Shown: positions 1 to 5,374 of the stretch, in pieces | Layout of the letters: each line of letters opens with the position of its first letter | How positions within the stretch are numbered: the first letter of the stretch is position 1 | Assembly (NCBI GenBank): GCA_002452555.1 | Contig: DKER01000046.1 | Span: forward strand, 1-7,627 | DNA length: 7,627 nucleotides | Source of the DNA: Fidelibacterota bacterium UBA6817 | Lineage (GTDB): Bacteria; Fidelibacterota; Fidelibacteria; Fidelibacterales; Fidelibacteraceae | Direction of reading: 5' to 3' | Made by a program: the position numbers and the translations under genes | Notes under the pieces: generated by a model | What the model was told of the DNA's origin: nothing | Seen by the model: only the letters and a program-made list of their open reading frames with translations | Database searches by the model: none

Positions 1-419
1 GTAAACTGGATCCGTACATGCAACCGCTCTGGGATAATTTGAAAGTGATACAGAATCAGTTCGACGAAAAGGACAAGCGAAATGAAAAGATCAAGGAACT
101 GCTCGAACTGGAAAAACTGATTATTACACCTCTCCCGTATATTCGGGGACGAAGTCTTCAGAAAATTTATTTTATTATTGATGAAGCCCAGAATCTCACC
201 CCTCATGAAATCAAAACCATTATTACCCGTGCCGGAGAAGGAACCAAACTGGTTTTTACCGGGGATATCTATCAAATTGACCACCCCTATCTTGACAGTC
301 AGAGTAACGGACTCAGCTACCTGATAGACCGAATGAAGGGACAACCTCTGTATGCACATATTAATCTGGAAAAAGGCGAACGGTCCGAACTGGCTGAGCT
401 GGCATCCAATCTGTTATAA
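1..419 (+). CDS. PhoH family ATPase (YlaK/PIN-PhoH type), C-terminal part
   Basis: The gene is cut by the left edge; the reading frame begins at base 3 and 138 residues are visible before the TAA at 417-419. The visible part is the second half of a PhoH-type P-loop ATPase domain: a Walker-B-like FIIDEAQN (bases about 171-194), then EIKTIITRAGEGTK and a sensor-like FTGDIYQID, then a conserved SNGLSYL stretch. The run GRSLQ-DEAQNLTPHE-TRAGEGTK-TGD-QID is typical of the long cytoplasmic PhoH proteins that carry an N-terminal PIN nuclease domain (COG1875), so the missing part probably holds PIN and Walker A; that is inference. Members are linked to RNA metabolism, but the exact role is poorly defined. 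The next gene starts 10 nt after the stop and its ribosome binding site overlaps the stop, so the two are probably co-transcribed. Confidence 0.9.
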   Translation, partial: KLDPYMQPLWDNLKVIQNQFDEKDKRNEKIKELLELEKLIITPLPYIRGRSLQKIYFIIDEAQNLTPHEIKTIITRAGEGTKLVFTGDIYQIDHPYLDSQSNGLSYLIDRMKGQPLYAHINLEKGERSELAELASNLL

Positions 420-424
420 AGGAG
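418..424 (+). promoter_or_regulatory. Shine-Dalgarno site deciding the AGE-family start
   Basis: AAAGGAG lies 5 nt before the ATG at 430 and overlaps the TAA stop of the preceding PhoH gene. It selects ATG 430 over the in-frame ATG at 352, which lies inside the PhoH gene, has no such site, and would hide the signal peptide behind 26 extra residues. Confidence 0.75.
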
Positions 425-429
425 TTTAC

Positions 430-2232
430 ATGTCGTTTTTCAAAGGCACATTCGCCTGTCTGGCAATCTTTGCCGCTGTTTTATTTGCCTATGAACCCAC
501 CCACCCCTGGCTGAACAACCCCGAATCCATTTATTATCACATGGATAGTCTTGCCGTATTCTGGGAAGGAACATTTAACAAGGAGACCGGCGCTTTCTAT
601 ACAGAAATCAAACGCAATGGCGACATAGAAACCAAATGGGGAACGGCTGACTATGCCACGACGCTTACACAAAGCAGAAATGCTTACGCAATGGTTCGTT
701 TCTTTATGCTGAGCGGTGATACCGCATATCTGTCAATCGCAGAAAAAGCATTGCATTTTATGCGGGCACATGCATGGGATGAATTAAGGGGTGGCTGGTA
801 TACCGTCGTAAAGATGGATGGGACTGTTCCCTATTCCAATGATAAAAAAACTATTTTTCAGAATCTTTATGCCCTGCTGGGATTAACGGCCTATTGGGAA
901 TGCACCCGTGATCCGGAAATCAAGAGCTGGATTGATGAGACATTTGATGTTCTTGAAGATAAAATGTGGGATACGCTTCAAGACGGTTATTTTGAATATG
1001 CAAACGCAAATTGGTCTTATCCGAAGGATAAGAGTTTCAATGGCATTATGGATGCCATTACGACTCACCTGGTAACGCTTTCTTCGCACGATCCCGAAAG
1101 CCGTTATATGGAACGATGGAAAGAGCTGGCTGATTTAACGCTTGATAAACTTGTACCGACAATTACAGACGACACCCCATTTTTTAAAGAATACTTCAGT
1201 TCATCATGGGGAAATGGAAGCACTGATCAGGGACGTGAAACGTGGGGAAACAGCGGTCATATGAATAAAACCGCATGGTGTCTTGCACGGCTTTACAGAC
1301 TTGATCCCAAAGACGATTATCTGAGTGCGGCAGAATTAATTACCGGGAATATGTACAAATACGCCTTTGATAAAACACACGGAGGCATGTGGGGGGCATT
1401 CAATCGTTCAACCAATGAGCCAAACTGGAACCGGAATAAATCGTGGTGGGAACAGCAGCAAGCCGTTATGGCCGGTCTCCAGCTATATGATCTTACGGGG
1501 AAGGATTTTTATCTGCAGATGGCCGACTCTACACTTCATTTTTATACCCGGTTTTTGGTGGACCATGAGTATGGAGGTGTTTTTCATGAAGTCAGCAGTG
1601 ACGGACAGACCATCATCAACGACGGTAAAGGCGGCGGCTGGAAAGGAGCATACCATTCTGCTGAAAATGCATATTATGTCTATTTATATCAGTCCCTTTT
1701 TAATCTTCATCAACCGGTTGTCCTTCATTACAGGCCCCATGAGACGGCCTTATCCCGTCAAATCCTTCGCCCGTTGGCAATTGAACCTCATCGGTTATGG
1801 ATAACCGATGTAGAAAGAAATCTTGAATCGTGGGTTACATTCGGCAAACAATTTGTGGATTTTTCACATGCGGAACCGGGAAATGTATACGCTGTAACAT
1901 TCTCTCCCGACAGCACGGTTCAATACACCGGAACACAGGATCATTTCAGGCCGGTGACCCATCAATTACAACAGAATTATCCCAATCCGTTCAATGCTTC
2001 AACAACAATTCCTTTTCACATGGATAACAACGGGGTTGCAGAGCTTACTATTTATACTCTGGATGGACGTTATGTAAATAATATCGCAGCGTCACTCTCT
2101 GCCGGTGAACACACCTTCATCTGGAATGGAACAACAGAAAACGGACACATAGTCCCTTCCGGCATCTATGTCTATCGCTTGCGGATTGACGGCCGTTCGG
2201 CCGGTACCCGGACTATGGTTTTGCTTAAATAA
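430..2232 (+). CDS. Secreted AGE-family (N-acylglucosamine 2-epimerase-like) protein with T9SS sorting domain
   Basis: The protein has 600 residues. Residues 1-20 form a signal peptide (MSFFK, then a hydrophobic run ending LFA before YEPTHPW). Residues about 30-430 resemble the (alpha/alpha)6 barrel of AGE and cellobiose/mannobiose 2-epimerases: QSR at 81-83, His213 in TTHLVTL, SGH at 275-277, KSWWEQQQA at 337-345 and GGWKGAYH at 402-409. His277 and His409 match the two catalytic histidines of the family. Two glutamates usual in the family appear changed (Lys280 after SGH, Gln344 in the WW motif), so epimerase activity is uncertain. After a linker, QNYPNPFN (515-522) opens a FlgD-like beta domain ending SGIYVYRL...MVLLK, a type IX secretion sorting domain. 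It is probably exported and acts on extracellular or surface oligosaccharides; the substrate is unknown. Most AGE enzymes are cytoplasmic, so this form is unusual. It probably forms an operon with the PhoH gene. Confidence 0.85.
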   Translation: MSFFKGTFACLAIFAAVLFAYEPTHPWLNNPESIYYHMDSLAVFWEGTFNKETGAFYTEIKRNGDIETKWGTADYATTLTQSRNAYAMVRFFMLSGDTAYLSIAEKALHFMRAHAWDELRGGWYTVVKMDGTVPYSNDKKTIFQNLYALLGLTAYWECTRDPEIKSWIDETFDVLEDKMWDTLQDGYFEYANANWSYPKDKSFNGIMDAITTHLVTLSSHDPESRYMERWKELADLTLDKLVPTITDDTPFFKEYFSSSWGNGSTDQGRETWGNSGHMNKTAWCLARLYRLDPKDDYLSAAELITGNMYKYAFDKTHGGMWGAFNRSTNEPNWNRNKSWWEQQQAVMAGLQLYDLTGKDFYLQMADSTLHFYTRFLVDHEYGGVFHEVSSDGQTIINDGKGGGWKGAYHSAENAYYVYLYQSLFNLHQPVVLHYRPHETALSRQILRPLAIEPHRLWITDVERNLESWVTFGKQFVDFSHAEPGNVYAVTFSPDSTVQYTGTQDHFRPVTHQLQQNYPNPFNASTTIPFHMDNNGVAELTIYTLDGRYVNNIAASLSAGEHTFIWNGTTENGHIVPSGIYVYRLRIDGRSAGTRTMVLLK

Positions 2233-2335
2233 TTTTATAGTAACATAAAGATTAATGTTGAGATTAAGTCCGGTTAATTGGCTTGGGTATAATATATTAT
2301 TGTCATGATATACAGAAGAATAAATCCGAAAGCAA

Positions 2336-3196
2336 TTATTTCAACGGATCAAATAGCAGACTGAAATCAAAGTGTGAAGCAGAATGGGTTAGTGCACCGG
2401 ATGAAATATAATGCACACCGGTTTCCGCGAATTCACGGACAGATTTCAGCGTAATATTTCCTGATGCTTCCAGCCGGATATGACCGGGACACATTTTGAC
2501 ACATTCTCTCATGTCATCAATTGAAAAATGATCCAACATAATCATATCAATCGGATATGTGCAAGCTTGATTAAACTCTTCTCGTGTTGTGACTTCAATT
2601 TCAGTTTTAATATGCAGTGCGTGTTTCTTTTTCCAGTTCATAACAGCATTCAGAGCATTGTTTATTCCGCCGGCAGCCCGGATATGATTTTCCTTTATCA
2701 GGATCATATCCCACAGTCCGGCCCTGTGGTTCGTTCCCCCTCCGCACGATACAGCATATTTATCAAGATTTCTTAACAAAGGCGTGGTTTTTCGCGTATC
2801 CAATATTTTACAATTTGTATGGGCAATCTCTTTCATGAAGGATTGTGTGAGTGTAGATATTCCGGACATATGTCCTAAAAAATTCAGAGCAGTCCGCTCG
2901 GCAGATAAAATAGATGCAGCATCTCCCTCAACTGTAAGTACAATATCTCCGGGCTGTAATATGTCTTTATCCTTTTTATGCAGAACTACATTCAATTCCG
3001 AATTAAGCGTTTGGAATACTTTTTTTGCAATGGAATTTCCGGAAAGAATTCCAAATCCTTTTGATACGATTTTTGCTGCTGCATGTATTTGTATTCCCAG
3101 TGCTTCGCAAGTGATGTCCCCGTTTTGAATATCTTCAGCCAGGGCATCACCTATCATTGCTTCCAATAGAAGCGGAGCATCAGTTTGTTCTTTCAT
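2336..3196 (-). CDS. nadC: Nicotinate-nucleotide pyrophosphorylase (carboxylating), quinolinate phosphoribosyltransferase
   Basis: This cytoplasmic enzyme converts quinolinate and phosphoribosyl pyrophosphate to nicotinate mononucleotide, CO2 and pyrophosphate in de novo NAD synthesis. With the chosen start it has 286 residues, the usual family length. Key motifs are GDIT (26-29), AERTALNFLGHMSG (99-112), DTRKTTP (133-139), GGGTNHR (152-158), LIKENH (166-171), the EIEVTT strand (199-204), MLDHF (220-224) and EASGNI (243-248), covering the substrate-binding Arg, His and Lys residues. MLDHF usually reads MLDNF, and GVHYIS near 260 usually reads GVD. ATG 3196 is chosen because AGGA lies 7 nt upstream; an upstream in-frame ATG at 3274 directly follows a terminator hairpin and has no ribosome binding site. 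nadA and nadB are not in view. It converges with the AGE-family gene, and since the terminator at 3280-3307 lies upstream it should have its own promoter, which I cannot identify clearly. Confidence 0.96.
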   Translation of the reverse strand: MKEQTDAPLLLEAMIGDALAEDIQNGDITCEALGIQIHAAAKIVSKGFGILSGNSIAKKVFQTLNSELNVVLHKKDKDILQPGDIVLTVEGDAASILSAERTALNFLGHMSGISTLTQSFMKEIAHTNCKILDTRKTTPLLRNLDKYAVSCGGGTNHRAGLWDMILIKENHIRAAGGINNALNAVMNWKKKHALHIKTEIEVTTREEFNQACTYPIDMIMLDHFSIDDMRECVKMCPGHIRLEASGNITLKSVREFAETGVHYISSGALTHSASHFDFSLLFDPLK

Positions 3197-3279
3197 GACA
3201 GAATCCTGCTTTTTGGAAATATAACGATTCTTATCACATGAAAAAACACCGGTAGAATCAAAATAATGACGCATAAAAT

Positions 3280-3307
3280 AAAAGCGGCCTCATAAGAGAC
3301 CGCTTTT
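3280..3307 (-). terminator. Intrinsic terminator of the sigma-factor operon
   Basis: Arms at 3280-3291 and 3296-3307 pair over AAAAGCGG/CCGCTTTT, one C/A mismatch and CTC/GAG, with an ATAA/TTAT loop. Read on the minus strand, the stem is followed by ATTTTAT, giving a U-rich tail after a GC-rich stem. It begins 15 nt after the stop of the last LTxxQ gene (3323) and separates that operon from nadC. Confidence 0.8.
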
Positions 3308-3322
3308 GGGAGGGGGTAAGGC

Positions 3323-3796
3323 TTATTTTTTATACTTGAACCTTTTTCCTGTACTCATGGGACGGTCCCCAGACATACAGTCACGTTCAAATCCATAATT
3401 GCGCATTCCAAAACCCATTTGTTTAAAATTTTCCTCTCCGACTACATTTTTTACCTGAAGCTGATGTTTCAACCGAAGTTCACTGAGCTTGGCTTTAATT
3501 TGATCAATTTCGGTGTTCTTTTTCAAAAGATTTTTTTCGCTTTCTCCTTTAGCGATCATTTCTCGAAGCTCTATCCGTTTGACTTTCAGGTCAGATTGCA
3601 GCGGAATCACTTCTTTTTGATGTTTTAAACGGAGATCTTGAAGCTGGTTTTTTTGTTCATCAGTCAAATTCAGCTTTTCGGCAGCATACTGACAATCACC
3701 CATTCTGCCTGGTCCTTTCCCCATGCCACGCATACCCTGTGCCCACAGAGTGCCTGCAGCCAACAGAATGATCAGTGCAAGACTTATCTTTTTCAT
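3323..3796 (-). CDS. Spy/CpxP/ZraP-like periplasmic LTxxQ protein
   Basis: The 157-residue product starts with a signal peptide (MKKISLALIILLAAGTLWA, residues 1-19), followed by a Gly/Met-rich patch (GMRGMGKGPGRM, 21-32). The body is almost wholly helical and charged, with an LTDEQ motif (44-48) at the start of the first helix and a second, degenerate counterpart near GEENF (120-124). This is the pattern of Spy, CpxP and ZraP, small periplasmic proteins that act as chaperones or sense metal and envelope stress. Cys35 and Cys140 are the only cysteines. Its ATG overlaps the stop of the upstream gene (ATGA at 3793-3796), and GGAGA in the end of that gene serves as ribosome binding site. It is the last gene of the operon. 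A chaperone or sensor role is inferred from family and context; the ligand is unknown. Confidence 0.85.
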   Translation of the reverse strand: MKKISLALIILLAAGTLWAQGMRGMGKGPGRMGDCQYAAEKLNLTDEQKNQLQDLRLKHQKEVIPLQSDLKVKRIELREMIAKGESEKNLLKKNTEIDQIKAKLSELRLKHQLQVKNVVGEENFKQMGFGMRNYGFERDCMSGDRPMSTGKRFKYKK

Positions 3797-4266
3797 TTTT
3801 TTCTCCCTTTTGTGTTAGGTTGTTGCTTTAGTTTCATTCTCAATTCTTTACGAAATTCATCCTCAAAAAATATTAACTTGGCTCGTTGAGAAGGACTTAA
3901 AACCGGTTTCAAATCTTCCAAATATCTTTCCTTTTCTTCCCTGATGCTGTTTTCAAGAATTCGATATTCGCTGATTATTTTCTCCAGCTCCTCTTCAGAA
4001 ATCTGCCTTTCCCGGCAGCACTGTTTTGTTTTGTCTGACAACGTCCGAATATTTTCAAAGAGATTTTTCATGTTTTCCTGATGATTCCTCATCCTTGGGA
4101 AAAATTGTTCTGCCTGTTCCGGCGTGAGTTCCAGGTAATCAGTCATATGATAGATCATCAAACCTTCCATCTGAGGATTTGAAGGCATCATGGGCTGATG
4201 CATCTGAGCGAATCCGGCCGCTGCAATAAGCAGAATAAGAAGGCTGATACGTTTTGATGTTTTCAT
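3793..4266 (-). CDS. Exported LTxxQ-type protein, putative sensor partner of the ECF sigma factor
   Basis: The 157-residue product has a signal peptide (MKTSKRISLL then ILLIAAAGFA, 1-20). The mature protein begins with a Met/His-rich segment (QMHQPMMPSNPQMEGLMIYHM, split by Pro and Asn), then LTPEQ (47-51), a long charged helical stretch and a second motif LSPSQ (123-127), a paired arrangement typical of CnrX/Spy-like proteins. Cys83 and Cys84 are adjacent. Relatives beside ECF sigma genes in Bacteroidota are often labelled sensors of ECF sigma factors. ATG 4266 is chosen because GAGG lies 6 nt upstream; a TTG four codons earlier (4278) overlaps that site. It starts 8 nt after the putative anti-sigma gene and overlaps the next LTxxQ gene by 4 nt. 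A lipobox is not evident, so it should be soluble in the periplasm. The ligand is unknown; metal is a guess from the Met/His segment. Confidence 0.8.
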   Translation of the reverse strand: MKTSKRISLLILLIAAAGFAQMHQPMMPSNPQMEGLMIYHMTDYLELTPEQAEQFFPRMRNHQENMKNLFENIRTLSDKTKQCCRERQISEEELEKIISEYRILENSIREEKERYLEDLKPVLSPSQRAKLIFFEDEFRKELRMKLKQQPNTKGRKK

Positions 4267-4274
4267 TTTATACC

Positions 4275-4652
4275 TCAATTGATCGTGTATTCATTAATAA
4301 TTTCTTCGAGCTGATATATATTTTCTGTCCGGACTAAATAATCAAGGATTGCATCTCCCGTGACATCAAATTCAATGACCCTGGTCTGTTCAGGATAATA
4401 ATATTCTGCAACCTGAGATAACAAATTATTTGCTTCAGACCCGGACGACCAGGGTTGGATCAGTAATAGAAGCAGAACGGCAGCAATCGTCAGTGTTCCC
4501 GCGCTTAAACGTTTATAAAACATCTGACGTTGCATTTTATGGATTTTGGATAATATCTGTGAACACTGCTCATCGCGATTCCCAGGGCATGGAAAAGCCC
4601 GGGATAAAGACTGGTCAATATTTTTCAAAATATTCTGATCCTGATCTTTCAT
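4275..4652 (-). CDS. Single-pass membrane protein, putative anti-sigma factor
   Basis: I do not recognise a named family for this 125-residue protein. Residues 1-48 are polar and should be cytoplasmic, containing a CPGNRDEQC segment (22-30). Residues about 50-66 form one hydrophobic helix (AGTLTIAAVLLLLLIQP). Residues 68-125 should be periplasmic and acidic, with FDVTGDAILDYL and EEIINEY. The topology (short N-terminal cytoplasmic part, one membrane helix, small outer domain) and its place directly after the sigma gene, with an ATGA overlap at 4649-4652 and AAGG 7 nt before the ATG, fit an anti-sigma factor. The HxxxCxxC zinc signature of ZAS anti-sigma domains is absent, and the cytoplasmic part is short, as in CnrY-type inhibitors. 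The outer domain could contact the LTxxQ proteins encoded just downstream. Function is inferred from context only. Confidence 0.65.
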   Translation of the reverse strand: MKDQDQNILKNIDQSLSRAFPCPGNRDEQCSQILSKIHKMQRQMFYKRLSAGTLTIAAVLLLLLIQPWSSGSEANNLLSQVAEYYYPEQTRVIEFDVTGDAILDYLVRTENIYQLEEIINEYTIN

Positions 4653-5122
4653 GCCAGCACCTTTTTTAATTTTTGAATACCTTTGTGGTAGGATACTTTT
4701 GCACTGTTTTCACTCGTAGAAAACAGATGTGCAATTTCTTTGTAGCTTAATCCTTCCAGACGAGCACTGATCACACTTTTTTCCAGAGGTGAAAGGTGAT
4801 TCAGCCACTCATTTTTAAAATCAGGCAATGATTCCTCTTCCGTTGACGGTGTTTTGGAAAAATCATTTTCTTCAAAATCATTCCATTTTCCGGACTGATC
4901 CCGTTGAACAAAATTATAGGCTTTATTCATGGCAATGCGGCGCAGCCATGTTCCGGGAGAGGATTCACCGCGGAAAGTATGCATCTTTTTCCAGGCAGTT
5001 ATAAAAACATTCTGAACACAGTCCAGCGCATCATCCTCGTTGCCTGTTATGCGTATCACGGTATTGTAGATCATATCATAATACTCCCTGAGCCATGTTT
5101 CAAATTGTTCCTTTTTCCGCAT
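4649..5122 (-). CDS. ECF-family RNA polymerase sigma factor (sigma-70 group 4)
   Basis: The 157-residue protein has the two-domain ECF layout. Region 2 spans about 10-73: YYDMIYNTVIRITGNEDDALDCVQNVFITAW (in two helices), then the -10 recognising WLRRIAMNKAYNFVQR. A variable acidic linker covers about 76-105, and region 4 covers about 108-155: LSPLEKSVISARLEGLSYKEIAHLF, then a recognition helix around SENSAKVSYHKGIQKLKK. It directs RNA polymerase to a stress regulon, probably including its own operon. ATG 5122 is chosen because AAAAGGA lies 5 nt upstream and region 2 follows directly; the in-frame extension to 5227 would add 35 hydrophobic residues atypical of ECF proteins. It is the first of four co-directional genes: putative anti-sigma, then two exported LTxxQ proteins. 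I see no convincing ECF-type autoregulatory promoter upstream. Confidence 0.94.
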   Translation of the reverse strand: MRKKEQFETWLREYYDMIYNTVIRITGNEDDALDCVQNVFITAWKKMHTFRGESSPGTWLRRIAMNKAYNFVQRDQSGKWNDFEENDFSKTPSTEEESLPDFKNEWLNHLSPLEKSVISARLEGLSYKEIAHLFSTSENSAKVSYHKGIQKLKKVLA

Positions 5123-5311
5123 TGCCGTCCTTTTCTGCTCATGGGTTTGACACAATCGCACATGAAAAGTTAATGAAATAAAAACTGAGAACACGTTTAA
5201 GATTAAAATATTGAATGAACCCCGCAAAATCAGACCTGATTCAACTGGAAATTTTTATGATGCGTTTAGTTGTTGAAATGTTTAGGGATTGAGATGTGAA
5301 AGGCTTAAAGC

Positions 5312-5317
5312 ATTATA
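5312..5317 (-). promoter_or_regulatory. Candidate -10 box (TATAAT) upstream of the sigma operon
   Basis: A perfect TATAAT reads on the minus strand about 190 nt before the sigma start. The heptad repeats just upstream supply TGGACA, TCGACA and TTGACA hexamers resembling a -35 box, but they sit 7, 14, 21, 28 and 35 nt away rather than the usual 17. The call is therefore weak. Confidence 0.25.
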
Positions 5318-5322
5318 GCTAC

Positions 5323-5371
5323 ACTGTCCACTGTCCACTGTCGACTGTCAACTGTCAACTGCCCACTGCCG
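5323..5371. repeat. Tandem 7-bp repeat array, seven units
   Basis: Seven consecutive heptads occupy exactly 49 bp: ACTGTCC twice, ACTGTCG once, ACTGTCA twice, then ACTGCCC and ACTGCCG. The core ACTGYC is kept and the last base varies. The array begins 3 nt after the cas6 stop (minus strand) and ends 5 nt before a TATAAT on the same strand. It resembles the short tandemly repeated heptanucleotides known between genes in several bacterial groups. It has no spacers, so it is not a CRISPR. Confidence 0.9.
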
Positions 5372-5374
5372 GCT

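Noticed and set aside
352..429. Longer N-terminus for the AGE-family protein
   Set aside because: It lies inside the PhoH gene, has no ribosome binding site and would mask a clear signal peptide starting at 430.
2288..2300. TATAAT and the palindrome ATAATATATTAT between the AGE-family gene and nadC
   Set aside because: A plus-strand promoter here would point into the 3' end of nadC, no -35 box is present at proper spacing, and AT-only palindromes are expected by chance. It also lacks the GC stem of a terminator.
2528..3128. Two plus-strand open frames of 82 and 114 codons
   Set aside because: Both are antisense to nadC and show no family features.
3197..3274. Longer N-terminus for NadC
   Set aside because: The ATG at 3274 directly follows the terminator hairpin, with no ribosome binding site; 26 extra residues are not typical of NadC.
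4267..4278. TTG start at 4278 for the first LTxxQ protein
   Set aside because: This TTG overlaps the GAGG that properly serves ATG 4266.
3323..5122. Three operon genes of exactly the same length (474 bp each)
   Set aside because: Sigma and LTxxQ proteins are unrelated in sequence and fold, so the equal lengths are a coincidence and not a sign of duplication.
5123..5227. Longer N-terminus for the ECF sigma factor
   Set aside because: It would add 35 residues with a hydrophobic stretch unlike ECF proteins; AAAAGGA supports the start at 5122.
5323..5371. Repeats beside cas6 as a CRISPR array
   Set aside because: Units are 7 bp, contiguous and without spacers; CRISPR repeats are normally over 20 bp with unique spacers between them.
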